From assembly GCF_050942215.1 (NCBI RefSeq), contig NZ_CP192056.1, forward strand, positions 4,402,001-4,466,000: 64,000 nt of DNA. The letters are read 5' to 3'. This DNA comes from Sphaerimonospora sp050942215 (GTDB taxonomy: Bacteria > Actinomycetota > Actinomycetes > Streptosporangiales > Streptosporangiaceae). The translations under genes were made by a program, and so were the position numbers. The notes under the pieces are model-generated. The model was not told where the DNA came from. It worked only from the letters and a program-made list of their open reading frames with translations, and did no database searches. This document shows, piece by piece, positions 41,601-50,387 of the stretch (positions within the stretch are counted from its first letter, which is position 1; each line of letters starts with the position of its first letter).

Positions 41601-44600
41601 TCCCCTCTTCGATCCGGTAGGCGTACTCGGCGGTGGGGGTGGCGCTGGTGGGCAGGCCGGCCCACACCTTGACGGTGCGGCCGAGCGAGTCGTAGGCGAT
41701 GGTCGTGGTGCTCCCGCCGGGATCGGTCTCGGCGGTGGGCAGCCCCCACGCCGGATCGAGGACGGTCGTGGTGACATGGGCGCTGCCGGGCACACCCGGC
41801 GTGGCCGGAGGCCCGGTCACCGTGGTCTTGACGGTCAGCCCCGCGATCTCGGTGTAGGCGGTGGTCGTGGTGTTCCCCAGGGCGTCCTCGACGCTCACCG
41901 GCCGCCCGTAGGGGTCGTACCCGGTGCGGGCCACCGGGATATAGCGTGCCGTCGTGCCGTCGTGGGAGGCGATCTCCTCGACCGTGGTGGCGTCGCCCCT
42001 GGTCGGCGCCTCGCCGAAGCCCCTGCCGTCGTAGGAGGTCCGGGTGTCCGACACGACCTGGCCGGACCGGTCGGGGGTGGCCGCGCAGCGCGCCGCGACG
42101 GTCTCCACCCGGGAGGGCAGATCGCGCAGCCAGGCGGCCGCGTTGATCGCATAGGTGGTGCGGGTGCACAGGTCGTCCGACGCCGTGGCCACGTCCGCCT
42201 GGTCGTCCACCTGCAGGGCCAGCCCGGTCACGGTATCGTGCGCGGTGTCGACACGGGTCTGGCGGCGGCCCCCGTCGGACAGGGCCGTCCACGTCCTGGT
42301 GGTGGCGACGCCGGTGAGATTCGCGACGGTGGTGCCCCAGGAGCGGACGCGTCTGGCCGTCTCGTGCCGCCAGGGCGTGTTCACCGTGCGTGTGTACACG
42401 ACGCCGTCGGGTGCGGTGTACTCCGTACGCTGCAGTTCGAACCCGGCCAGGCCGTCGTGGTCCGCGTGGGTGCCCCCCTCGTCGTCGGAGACGGTGACGC
42501 TCTTGACGCCCCCCGACGGGGTGCGGCGGTCGCCGTCCATGCCCCGCAGGAACAGATGCTCGGTGCGCGACAGCGGCTGGTCAGCGCTGCCCGTGGTGAC
42601 CCGCACCCGGCCGTAGCCGCGCCACTGCGACCAGGTCTTCTCCCTGGTCCTGGTCAGCCCGTCGTCGTCGTCGAAATGCCAGGCGGCGCCGCCGAGGTAG
42701 GCGTAGGTGGTGACCATGTCGGGGGCGCGGGCCGTACGGTCGGTCACCACGGTCCGGGTGACGACGTACTTGTGGAACCAGTCCCGGATGGGTTCTTCGT
42801 GCCCGGGGGGCTGCCAGTAGGTGGGGAAGCAGCGACGGGTGTTGGTCTCGGGGGCGGGCAGGTCGGACAGCGTGCAGTCGGTGGTGGAGTAGTCGACGTC
42901 GACCTGGCCGCCGTACTCGTCGTAGATCGCTCCGACCCGGTACTTGATGAACGGCGGGATGTCGTCGCCGGATCTGTCCACCCGGTTCATCAGCTGCACA
43001 TGATTGAAGGTGACCTTCGGCAGGGTGACGGCCTGGCCGCCCGCCCGCCCGGTGTGCTCGATCGAGCGCAGCAGCAGCGCGCGGTCGATGTCGGCGTCGC
43101 CCCAGATGTGGGACAGCTTCCACGCGTCCACGTCCCGGTAGGTCCCGTCGGCCCGCCGGATCCGGGTGGTGACACCGGTGAGCCGCTTGCGCGACCAGAA
43201 CGTCGGAGAGATCTTGCCGTGCCTGGTGCAGTCGGAGGTGCAGTTCTGGTCCCACGGCACGTCCGGCCACCGCTCGGGCCGATCGTCGATCTTCCCGGCC
43301 GCGCAGTCGAAGGCCGAGTCGGGCAGGCACCGCTCAGCGGTGGTGAAGACGACCTTCGCCGGAGGCTCGGCGAACAGGTCGCCCGCGCGCAGGCCGTACT
43401 CGATCCGCTCCAGGTGACCGCCACGGTCATACGAGATGTCGGCCGAGGTGGAGACGTTGCGGCCGTAGCGGTTGGTCTCCTTGGTGTAGTAGTAGGCGAT
43501 CGCGTTGCCGTTGGTGTCCACGACGTAGTCGAGGTTCCACCGCCAGGCCTGCCGGCACCACGACCGGTCGAACCCTGCGGCGTCGTGGCAGGGCTCGCCC
43601 GCGTCGTCCCCGAACACCGGGGTGGTCCAGGCGGAGCCGGTCTGCTGCCGCCCCGAGGTCCAGCCCGGGAGGCGGTTCAGGCCGAAGAAGTACTGGGTGC
43701 CGTCGGTGGTGGTGGCCTTCCAGTACTCCCCGTCGTCGTCGCCGTTGCCCGTCGAGGCGGCGGTCAACCGCTCGAACCGGGTGCCGTCGTCGCCCTTCAT
43801 CCGCCAGGTGCCGTCGCCCGCCTTGATCAGCTCGCCGCCCTTGCCGTTCCAGGTGACCGTGGCGTTGTCATAGGCCCAGCACTGGTCGCCGGGGTCGACC
43901 CCGTCGGATTTCGGCGCGCCGTCCTGCGAGCACGGCTTGTAGCTCCGCTCCACGTATCCGGACCACAGATCGAAGCCCTCCCCCACCCAGCTGGGCTGGT
44001 TGTTGGTGTTGGCGGTGCGCCCGTCCACGGAACCCGAGGAGTAGCCGATGGCCAAATCGGGATCGAGTCCCCCGGGCACCGGCGGCACCCGGAGCGGATA
44101 GGACCAGGTGAAGTCGCCGGAGTTGCCGCCGGCCTGCCAGGTGGCGGAGGAGGACAGCGTGGTCGCCTTGTAATCGCCCTTGTCGCTCTCCGGGGCGGCC
44201 GCCAACGCGAGCACCGTGGCCTGGCCGGCCGCGAGGCCGACTTCGACGCTGATCGTCCCGTTCTCACCGTCGTTGTGAGTGGGCAACGGCGTCAGATCGC
44301 CGCACTCCGGCCGCTCCGGAGTGGTCGACGCGCACGCGGGCAGCCGCGCCAGGCGCAGCCGCGAGCCGTAGGAGCCGCCGTACGCCTCGGTGAAGCCGGT
44401 GTAGCCGAGCGACACCGTGACCCGCTCCGCTGAACGGGACTCCAGGCTGATCCGGATCGGGTCGCCCGGTCCCCGCGTTCGCGGCGCCTCAGCCGTCCCT
44501 CCGGTGCCGCTGCGTGCGTCGGCCGTACCCGCCGTCTTCGTGTGCGTGTCCCGGCCGTCCAGTACGCGCACCCGCACGCCGGCGTCGTGATCGGCCGGGC

Positions 44601-44940
44601 CCGCGGCGCTCACCCATACCGGCAGCGCGCCCGCCCGTACGGGCCGCTCCCGGCTCGCCGACGTCAGCGCGACCTCCGCCTCGCCCGCCGGCCAGATCGG
44701 CGGGTCGACCCTGCCGTGCGCCGGCGGGTCCGCTGGGCGCGGCGGCGTCCCGACGGGAGCGCCCCGCACCACCGGGGTCAGGTCGGCCGCTCGCGGCCGC
44801 CCGTCCGGCGACGTCCCGGCCTGCGCCTGAGTCCGGGCCCGGCTCTGCGGCAGCGCCTGCGAAGGCGCCACCTGCAACTCCATGATCATGGTGGACAGAA
44901 CCGCCGCGATCGCGACCGTCCGGATTCCGCCAGTACGCAC
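38644..44940 (-). CDS. RHS/YD-repeat polymorphic toxin-like protein
   Basis: 2098 aa from GTG 44940 (GGGAG 5 nt upstream). Signal peptide region (IRTVAIAAVLSTMIMELQVAPSQA), a SpvB/TcdB-like N-terminal part (DFTWSYPLRVPPVPGGLDPDLAIGYSSGSVDG), then tens of YD repeats (Y-D-x-x-G-R; for example YDPLGRETETREG) and the RHS closing signature LGAREYDPAIGRFLSVDPLF with DPDGLDG. The last 259 residues are a non-repeat tail with two copies of CWGWECT, a hydrophobic pretoxin-like stretch (LLAGCALVLSTVAIGTVCAVAG) and a basic end. I do not recognise a nuclease or other toxin family. The preceding gene is the operon partner. Confidence 0.92.
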   Translation of the reverse strand: MRTGGIRTVAIAAVLSTMIMELQVAPSQALPQSRARTQAQAGTSPDGRPRAADLTPVVRGAPVGTPPRPADPPAHGRVDPPIWPAGEAEVALTSASRERPVRAGALPVWVSAAGPADHDAGVRVRVLDGRDTHTKTAGTADARSGTGGTAEAPRTRGPGDPIRISLESRSAERVTVSLGYTGFTEAYGGSYGSRLRLARLPACASTTPERPECGDLTPLPTHNDGENGTISVEVGLAAGQATVLALAAAPESDKGDYKATTLSSSATWQAGGNSGDFTWSYPLRVPPVPGGLDPDLAIGYSSGSVDGRTANTNNQPSWVGEGFDLWSGYVERSYKPCSQDGAPKSDGVDPGDQCWAYDNATVTWNGKGGELIKAGDGTWRMKGDDGTRFERLTAASTGNGDDDGEYWKATTTDGTQYFFGLNRLPGWTSGRQQTGSAWTTPVFGDDAGEPCHDAAGFDRSWCRQAWRWNLDYVVDTNGNAIAYYYTKETNRYGRNVSTSADISYDRGGHLERIEYGLRAGDLFAEPPAKVVFTTAERCLPDSAFDCAAGKIDDRPERWPDVPWDQNCTSDCTRHGKISPTFWSRKRLTGVTTRIRRADGTYRDVDAWKLSHIWGDADIDRALLLRSIEHTGRAGGQAVTLPKVTFNHVQLMNRVDRSGDDIPPFIKYRVGAIYDEYGGQVDVDYSTTDCTLSDLPAPETNTRRCFPTYWQPPGHEEPIRDWFHKYVVTRTVVTDRTARAPDMVTTYAYLGGAAWHFDDDDGLTRTREKTWSQWRGYGRVRVTTGSADQPLSRTEHLFLRGMDGDRRTPSGGVKSVTVSDDEGGTHADHDGLAGFELQRTEYTAPDGVVYTRTVNTPWRHETARRVRSWGTTVANLTGVATTRTWTALSDGGRRQTRVDTAHDTVTGLALQVDDQADVATASDDLCTRTTYAINAAAWLRDLPSRVETVAARCAATPDRSGQVVSDTRTSYDGRGFGEAPTRGDATTVEEIASHDGTTARYIPVARTGYDPYGRPVSVEDALGNTTTTAYTEIAGLTVKTTVTGPPATPGVPGSAHVTTTVLDPAWGLPTAETDPGGSTTTIAYDSLGRTVKVWAGLPTSATPTAEYAYRIEEGKIAVVTTRTPTPEGGQRVRHDLYDGLLRPRQTQVEGPDGGRLIEDTFYDSRGDVTRTYAPYYATGAPAPSLFGVADPGDVEAQVQTDHDGLGRVTVERHLVGGDDTREKWRTVTTYGGDWVAVDPPDGGIPTRTYTDARGRTTQVRQYQGDSPTGAYTASTYAYTPGGELTTITDAAGNAWTTGYDLRGRQTRVEDPDRGTTRYTYDDLDRVTSETDARGRTLVHRYDPLGRETETREGSADGTLLRSWTYDTLRKGLLTSATAHAGDRSYTSRIDVYDRQNRPVRQTVTIPAGEGALAGDYTFSTAYNPDGSVQSSGFPAAGDLPAETVGVVYDALARPVRLTGSLGAYVTATAYSRTGRPLQYALNVGGKTVYQTFTWEYGTDRLATARVDREGVAGVDREARYTYNPAGDFTAISDVSRSGTDTQCFRYDHLRRLSEAWTQASASCAAAPTPEAIGGPAPYWHGYTYDAAGNRATETWHGMNGQADTRRDYTYDRPGRGHLLAEVAQSGGAGARTDSFGYDPTGNTVSRTGPTAAQSLTWDSFGDLSSVTEAGSTTSFVYDVDGERLLRRDPSGVTLYLAGMEVRLATGASTVTATRYYAHNGETVAVRTGHGVSLLAADHQDTALLAVDAATQELTQRRFTPFGAPRGTAVGVWPDERAFVGGTADRATGLTHLGAREYDPAIGRFLSVDPLFNMEYPQSWNGYSYANHSPITLSDPDGLDGPLRGNTNCYYSGKGCTRTPPCWGWECTGAGFRWYVAPKPRSDCWGWECTDGGGTADRWTPRHSSAPVYKAPVRRCDWKCKLKNGAVRTGKVTWSGLQFAWDHRAELLAGCALVLSTVAIGTVCAVAGTINSAGTAIYEFHKGNTKDGLLNLAGMGLGGAGNGFHLAGRMAAKRSGKLLLKSERVMARKSPEIPGLKPAGRLDEAQWNMRTAHRMRVSRRAIKRASTWHLRSLRMGRGDLNYNYRGYMLTMAPPILGNYG

Positions 44941-44984
44941 CGCGTCTCCCTTCGACAGGTAGGTGACTGCCAGGTCGTGTGTCC

Positions 44985-47900
44985 CTAGAAGGGAGACTCG
45001 GAGGGCAGTTCGGTGTATCCGGCCAGCACCTGTATCTGTTCCTGGTCGAGAACTCCGGAGAAGGCCCACACGTCGTCGATGACGCCGGGCCAGTACTCGC
45101 CCCATGTGCCCGCGGTCTTGGCCCGGCCCAGCTGCAGCGGTCCGGTGGCGTCGAACCCGATGGTGTGCCAGCGGGTGGACACCCGGGTCTCGGTCTCCTC
45201 CAGCCGACCGTTCACATAGAGCCGCAGCACGTCGGCGAACGAGTCGTACACCACCGCCACGTGATCCCACTCCAACTGGAGTCGATAGGCCGAGTGGTCG
45301 GCGTGCTGCGTGGTCGCCTCGGCGGTGTCGGCGGTGGGCATCTCCACCTGCCATCCGCCGAGCGCGGGGTCGTAACGGAGGATGAAACCGCTGTTGGTGG
45401 TGCCCGCCTGGGAGAACACCGCCGCCTTCGATCCCGGCGGGGCGGCCGCCGTGACCCAGCCGGCCACGGTGAAACTGCGGTCGGTGGCGACGACCTGCTG
45501 CGCGGTGGCGGCGTGGTCGCCGGAGCCGTCGAGGACGAGGCCGCCCATCGGACTGCCGAGCCAGCCCGCCGACTGGTCCACATGGGCCTGGTCGCCGAAG
45601 GTCAGGGCCCGGCCCCGGCCCGAGTCGTCCGCGCCGCCGGTGTTGAGCTTCCACCGCCCGGCCAGGACCGGGTGCCGGCTGAACAGGTCGGCCGCCTCGT
45701 CCGCTGAGACCACCCGATCGAAGACCCGCACGTCGTCGATCTCGCCGGGGAAGAAATCCACCTTCGCGCCGCTGTGCTTGGCCCGCCCGATGGCCATCGG
45801 GCCGGTGGCCTTCCAGGTCACGGTGAACGGCTTCTCCTGCTGGAGCACGCCGTTGACGTACAGTCGCGCGGTCTTGGCCACGGCGTCGTACACACCGAGC
45901 AGGTGCGTCCACTCGCCGACGGCGGGCGGCGCTTCGGACAGGACCCGCACACCGCCGGTGACCGCGTCGGCGTTGTGCAGGCTGAACGACCAGCGGTCGT
46001 CGTCCTTGACGTACTGCAGGTAGAAGCCGCTGACCACATCGCCGTCCTGGTTGAGGACGGTCGCGAAGCCGTCGGTGTGGGCGATCCTGGCCCAGGCGGC
46101 CACCGAGTACGTGCCGCTCGTGTCGATCACCGGAGCGGAGGTCTGGGCGTACCCCGTGGCCCCGTCCCCACGCATCGCGGTGCCCACCTGGCCGTCCACG
46201 CCCATGGTCACCCCGCCGACGGTGCCGGTGGTGACGGCGGGCGCGCCGGGTCTGACCTCGGCCGTCAGCGCCGTGGCCCCGGCGGGCTCGTCCAGCGGCC
46301 AGTGGACCAGTGGGGCGGAGCCGGCGGCGACCCGGAAGATGTACGTCGTGGGGGCGCCGGCGTTGCCCGCCGTGTCGACCGCCTGGACGTACAGGAAGTT
46401 GACTCCGGCCTTCGTCGGCATCAGCGGCACCGTGACCGCGCCGCCGGGGGCGGCGGGACGGTACTCGTTCGCGGCGGATGGAGTGGTGTTGACCCCCACC
46501 CAGTAGCGGTTCACGTCGGCCTGGGTGGTGCTGACAGTGAAGTCGCCGTACCGTCCCACCCCGTCGTACCAGGGATCGGCCGGGTCTTCGGGATCGGACG
46601 GCGGGTAGGCCGCGGAGGAAACCACCGGCGCCTCGGGCGCGGTGGCGTCGTAGTAGAAGTAGCAGCCCGTGGCGCTGCCCGCCGAACTCCACGAGCTCCA
46701 CTGGTATCCGTCCCAGGCGCGCACGTGCCAGCCGATCAGTGTGTTCTGCGGGATCGTCGTCGGCACGACGGCCTGGAACGTCGAGCCCGTGGTCTTGGCC
46801 GCGCTCAGCGGGGCCACCCACTCGCCGCCGTCCCAAGCGAGCTTGAATTCGGCCTTGAGCTTGGCCGCAGAACCGGAGTCGGGGTCGTACAGGATCGCGT
46901 ACAGGGTGGGCGCCTTGTTCACCCGTACGGCCGCAGCCGGTGCCGCGCACGGGCCGCCGGGGCTCATCGACTGGTTCTTCATCAACGGCTGTGGCGGCGG
47001 GGTGTTGTACTCGACGCGCAGGTATGCGTCATTGGCGAAGCGCTTCCACCAGGCCATCGACGACTCGGAGTAGGCGCGCAGGCCGAACGTGATCGCGGCG
47101 TCCTTGCGATTCACCGCTGCCCGGACCACGTCTCGCAGCGCCGTTGTGGAGAACTCCACCGGGGTACGCGAGCAGTACGCCACGTCGCGGGAGGCGAGAC
47201 GCTTGATCCAGTTGTCGTCGGTGCTGTTCCACGTCGAGCTCGACCCGAAGCCGCTGGCATGCCAGAGCTGGACAGATGTGGGGTTCTTGCAGTTGTAGGC
47301 GTGCGTCTCGTAGGCGACGAACTCGGTCGAGATCACATATTTGCCCGCCAGCTCGCCGATGGGCATGCGGAAGAACAACCGCTTCTTCTGGTCCTTCACG
47401 CAGGCGCCGTCGTACTGCACATCGCACAGGCCCACCCCCTGCGTACCGCTGAAGTTGTAGTAGGAGGTGGTCGGGTAGCCGCTGGAGACCATCAGGCGGG
47501 CCGACCTGGCGACCGTCTTCCAGGTGGGATCGATGTAGACGGGGAATCGGGTCAGCGGCCCGGTCAGCATGCCCTGGTCGGGCAGCAGCGTTATCTCTCC
47601 GGCCCGCACGCCGACCCCGAGCCGGGCCACCTTCGCACCCTCCGGCGGTGCCACCGACGCCTCCGCCGCATCGGCTGCGGCGAGGGACGACAACGCCGAT
47701 CGCGGGCCGGCCTCCGGGCCGGAGTCCCACATGAGCGGCGCGGGCGCCTCGAACACGTCGTTCCCCGAGGCGGCGTCGCGAGCGCGCAGGACGCCCGACG
47801 CGTCAGTCTCGACGGACAGGCCCTCGGTGTCCAGACGCAGGCGCAGGCGGGTCAGTGCCGGGTCGCGCGCGGCCTCCGGCGTCTTGACCACGATGACGTG

Positions 47901-48494
47901 GGCGAAGCCGTCGACCTCGGCGCGCACCCGCAGGTCAACGCCGGGCAGCACGTCGGGGTAGGTCGCCGTGTCACCGCTGACCTCCGGCTCCGGCAGGGCA
48001 CGCGGCCAGGTCAGGCCGAGCCGCCGGCCGGCCCTGCTCATGACGGCGAAGGGCCCGGTTCCCCCCTCCGACAGGCGCAGTCCGATCGTCGAGGCGGCGG
48101 GTGCCAGCCCGCCGCCGGGCAGCCTGGTGAGCGTCGGATCGACGTCCGCCCACACGCCCTCTCGCCGGGTGCGCACCGGACGCAGGTGCTGGACGACCTC
48201 GAACCTTCCGTTCGGCAGCGCCCGCACCTCCCGAGTCTCACCCCGATGCGACAGCACCTCCACCGGCCTGCCCGAGGCGCGCGCGGCCGCGGAGGCGGCG
48301 GCCTCGGTCAGCGCGGTGTCCGCCGGCAGCCCGGCGGCCCGCGACGACCCGGCGATCGGCGACGGCTCCGCCCGGGCCGGCGAAGGGCCGGCCTGCACAC
48401 AGGTGGCCGCTGCGACGACCGCTGTGGCGGCCGCGACCCGGCGCAGTGCCCGCAGGATCCCCGCTCCTGTTCCTCTTTCGTCCAGCTCGCGCAT
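44985..48494 (-). CDS. DNRLRE/LamG-domain secreted protein, RHS partner
   Basis: 1169 aa from ATG 48494. Signal peptide (VAAATAVVAAATCVQAGPSPARA), an about 450-residue DNRLRE-like part (FPVYIDPTWKT; RLMVSSGYPTTSYYNFSGTQGVG; YNTPPPQP), a fibronectin-like segment, and two consecutive LamG-like domains (about residues 760-940 and 950-1160; both contain WTHLLGVYD- or WDHVAVVYD-type strands, then V-N-G and I-D-D-V). It precedes the RHS gene by 44 bp in the same direction, the common actinobacterial pairing. Likely a wall-associated scaffold or carrier for the RHS protein. Confidence 0.88.
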   Translation of the reverse strand: MRELDERGTGAGILRALRRVAAATAVVAAATCVQAGPSPARAEPSPIAGSSRAAGLPADTALTEAAASAAARASGRPVEVLSHRGETREVRALPNGRFEVVQHLRPVRTRREGVWADVDPTLTRLPGGGLAPAASTIGLRLSEGGTGPFAVMSRAGRRLGLTWPRALPEPEVSGDTATYPDVLPGVDLRVRAEVDGFAHVIVVKTPEAARDPALTRLRLRLDTEGLSVETDASGVLRARDAASGNDVFEAPAPLMWDSGPEAGPRSALSSLAAADAAEASVAPPEGAKVARLGVGVRAGEITLLPDQGMLTGPLTRFPVYIDPTWKTVARSARLMVSSGYPTTSYYNFSGTQGVGLCDVQYDGACVKDQKKRLFFRMPIGELAGKYVISTEFVAYETHAYNCKNPTSVQLWHASGFGSSSTWNSTDDNWIKRLASRDVAYCSRTPVEFSTTALRDVVRAAVNRKDAAITFGLRAYSESSMAWWKRFANDAYLRVEYNTPPPQPLMKNQSMSPGGPCAAPAAAVRVNKAPTLYAILYDPDSGSAAKLKAEFKLAWDGGEWVAPLSAAKTTGSTFQAVVPTTIPQNTLIGWHVRAWDGYQWSSWSSAGSATGCYFYYDATAPEAPVVSSAAYPPSDPEDPADPWYDGVGRYGDFTVSTTQADVNRYWVGVNTTPSAANEYRPAAPGGAVTVPLMPTKAGVNFLYVQAVDTAGNAGAPTTYIFRVAAGSAPLVHWPLDEPAGATALTAEVRPGAPAVTTGTVGGVTMGVDGQVGTAMRGDGATGYAQTSAPVIDTSGTYSVAAWARIAHTDGFATVLNQDGDVVSGFYLQYVKDDDRWSFSLHNADAVTGGVRVLSEAPPAVGEWTHLLGVYDAVAKTARLYVNGVLQQEKPFTVTWKATGPMAIGRAKHSGAKVDFFPGEIDDVRVFDRVVSADEAADLFSRHPVLAGRWKLNTGGADDSGRGRALTFGDQAHVDQSAGWLGSPMGGLVLDGSGDHAATAQQVVATDRSFTVAGWVTAAAPPGSKAAVFSQAGTTNSGFILRYDPALGGWQVEMPTADTAEATTQHADHSAYRLQLEWDHVAVVYDSFADVLRLYVNGRLEETETRVSTRWHTIGFDATGPLQLGRAKTAGTWGEYWPGVIDDVWAFSGVLDQEQIQVLAGYTELPSESPF

Positions 48495-48714
48495 CCCAAC
48501 CCCGCTCCCCGGGCACCCTCGGCCAGGTTGATCACATGGTCGGGTGCCGAGGGGCGGAGCGACATTCGGCAGCGGGTTGATTTTCGGCATACCGCCGACG
48601 TATCAGCGGACCGGCCGGCCGAACTCCGGCGGCAGTGCCCGACGCCGCGGCCCCGGCCCCGCTCCTCCCGATCTCCTCCGCCCGGACGCCCGTCGACGGC
48701 CGATACTGGAGACC

Positions 48715-49380
48715 GTGATCGAGCGAATCCTCCCCCGCCACGTCGCCTGCGCCGACGCCTTCGAGGATCCACCGGACGCCCGGCTCTTCCCGGAGGAGGA
48801 GACGATCGTCGCCGGCGCGGTGACCAGGGGACGGCTGGAGTTCACCACGGGGCGGGTATGCGCGAGGAGCGCGCTGGCCATGCTGGGGCGGGAGCCCGAG
48901 CCGATTCTCCGCGGCGCGGCCGGACAGCCGCTGTGGCCGGCCGGGACCATCGGAAGCATCACCCACTGCCGGGGCTACCGGGGCGCCGCCGTCGCCGAGA
49001 CCCGCCACGCGCGCTCCATCGGAGTGGACGCCGAGCCGGACGAGCCGATGCCCACCGGCACGTTCGAGAAGATCTCGCCGGCCGGTGAACGCCGGGAGAT
49101 CCGGCGCCTCGGCGCGGAGCACCCGGGCGTCCATTGGGACCGGCTGCTCTTCTGCGTCAAGGAGTCCGTGTACAAGGCGTGGTTCCAGCTGACCGGCGCG
49201 GCCGTGCCGTTCACGGACGTCGGCGCCGTGATCGATCCGGTCGCCGGCGGCTTCGTGGCGCGTCTGCGCGGGAGCGGGACCGTGCTCCCCGGCCGCTGGC
49301 TCGCCGAGCGCGGCCTGCTGCTGACCGCCGTCGTCGTTCCCGGTTCCACGAACGGTGCGAGAGGCGTGGCCGGAGAGTGA
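48715..49380 (+). CDS. 4'-Phosphopantetheinyl transferase (Sfp/EntD-type)
   Basis: 221 aa from GTG 48715 (GGAG close upstream). Motifs: SITHCRGYRGAAVAE, the metal-binding GVDAEPDEPM and FCVKESVYKAWFQLTG (W/F-x-x-K-E-x-x-x-K). It transfers the phosphopantetheine arm of CoA to carrier-protein serines. It is convergent with a biosynthetic operon that encodes an ACP, so it is the obvious activator of that ACP, although it could serve others. Confidence 0.93.
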   Translation: MIERILPRHVACADAFEDPPDARLFPEEETIVAGAVTRGRLEFTTGRVCARSALAMLGREPEPILRGAAGQPLWPAGTIGSITHCRGYRGAAVAETRHARSIGVDAEPDEPMPTGTFEKISPAGERREIRRLGAEHPGVHWDRLLFCVKESVYKAWFQLTGAAVPFTDVGAVIDPVAGGFVARLRGSGTVLPGRWLAERGLLLTAVVVPGSTNGARGVAGE

Positions 49381-49398
49381 GACCCACGGAGACGACGC

Positions 49399-49429
49399 GG
49401 TCCCGCCGGGCGTGACGACCGGCGGGACC
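49399..49429. terminator. Bidirectional terminator between PPTase and biosynthetic operon
   Basis: GGTCCCGCCGG (49399-49409) and CCGGCGGGACC (49419-49429) are perfect 11-bp arms with a 9-nt loop, located between two convergent genes. Confidence 0.85.
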
Positions 49430-49467
49430 TCGTCCCCAGGGCCGCGGAGCGGGTCGGCCTCCTTGGA

Positions 49468-50133
49468 TCAGGAGCCTTCCCCTGCGGCTGTGAGCGCGGC
49501 GACCACTTCCCCGGCCGTCACAAGCTGGACGCCGATCCGCCGGATCTCCTCCAGGCCCTGGGCGTTGACCTGGGAGACCGCATCCGGCACCAGGACGATT
49601 CTGTAGTCGCGCTCGCTGGCCTCCATGAGGCTGGCCCGGGGGCAGTTGGGGAAGTTGCACCCGGCGAACACCACGGTGTCGACCTCCAGCCGCTCCAGGA
49701 GACCCTGGAGCGGGGTCTCGAAGAAGGCGCCCCAGCGCGGCTTGAAGATCACATATTCGGACGGCCCGATCTCCTGCACCCCGCCGGCGAGCAGCAGCTC
49801 GTGGTCGAGGTCCGGTGCGCCCTGCGGTGCGAGCCCGGGCGCCAGCTCGCTGCCGGGCGACCCCGGCGCGACGAGGTCGACGCCCGAGGAAAGCAGGGAG
49901 CGCCGGACCAGCTCGGCGTTCGACCCGCCGGGCCGGTAGAGCCGTACGACATGGACGACCGGCCGCCCGGACGCGCGGCAGGCCCCGGCGAGCCCGGCGA
50001 TGGCGGGGATCACCTCGGTCGTGCCGGCCAGGCCGTACGGGCTGTCGCTCAGGAAGTCCCGTTGCATGTCGATCGTGATCAGCGCGGCCGAGCGCCAGTG
50101 CGGGAGGATGTTGGGGTCATCAGCCGCGGTCAC
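49468..50133 (-). CDS. Isochorismatase-like cysteine hydrolase
   Basis: 221 aa. ALITIDMQRDFLSD contains the catalytic Asp22, FKPRWGAFFET the Lys131 and AGCNFPNCPRASLMEASERDY the nucleophile Cys164, so the D-K-C triad is complete. Family members hydrolyse amides, vinyl ethers or nicotinamide-like bonds. It is the last gene of the operon and is one base after the ACP gene. A role in releasing or trimming the carrier-bound product is possible. Confidence 0.9.
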   Translation of the reverse strand: MTAADDPNILPHWRSAALITIDMQRDFLSDSPYGLAGTTEVIPAIAGLAGACRASGRPVVHVVRLYRPGGSNAELVRRSLLSSGVDLVAPGSPGSELAPGLAPQGAPDLDHELLLAGGVQEIGPSEYVIFKPRWGAFFETPLQGLLERLEVDTVVFAGCNFPNCPRASLMEASERDYRIVLVPDAVSQVNAQGLEEIRRIGVQLVTAGEVVAALTAAGEGS

Positions 50134-50134
50134 G

Positions 50135-50377
50135 TCAGCCCACCTCCACCGCGTCGGGCGAAAGGAAACGCTCCTGGATCCGCGTCAGCGTCCGGAAGTC
50201 GTCCACCGTCACCTCCTGCAGGTCGATGGTCCGGCCGGAGATGTCCTCCAGAAGATAGATGAACTCGAGGAACTGCAGCGAATCGATGAGGCGGGACTCG
50301 ATGAGGTCGGCGTCGTCGCCCACCTCACCGGTCAGCTCGGGATTCTTCGCGCGCAGCCATTCGATGACTCGTTCCAT
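50135..50377 (-). CDS. Acyl/peptidyl carrier protein
   Basis: 80 aa. The DSLQFLEFIYLLE motif contains phosphopantetheine Ser33, with the preceding acidic G-D-D-A-D-L-I-E helix. Stand-alone ACP in an operon with an aminoacyl-carrier-protein ligase, which makes it a likely aminoacyl carrier. Confidence 0.92.
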   Translation of the reverse strand: MERVIEWLRAKNPELTGEVGDDADLIESRLIDSLQFLEFIYLLEDISGRTIDLQEVTVDDFRTLTRIQERFLSPDAVEVG

Positions 50378-50387
50378 TGGGACTCCT

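Noticed and set aside
39118..44433. A 1771-codon open frame antisense to the RHS gene
   Set aside because: It lies wholly opposite the YD-repeat gene; the translation is Gly/Val/Arg-rich with no domain. Long antisense frames are common in GC-rich coding DNA.
48544..48714. Longer PPTase start at 48544
   Set aside because: The extra 57 residues are low complexity and overlap the promoter region of the LamG gene; GTG 48715 fits the family length.
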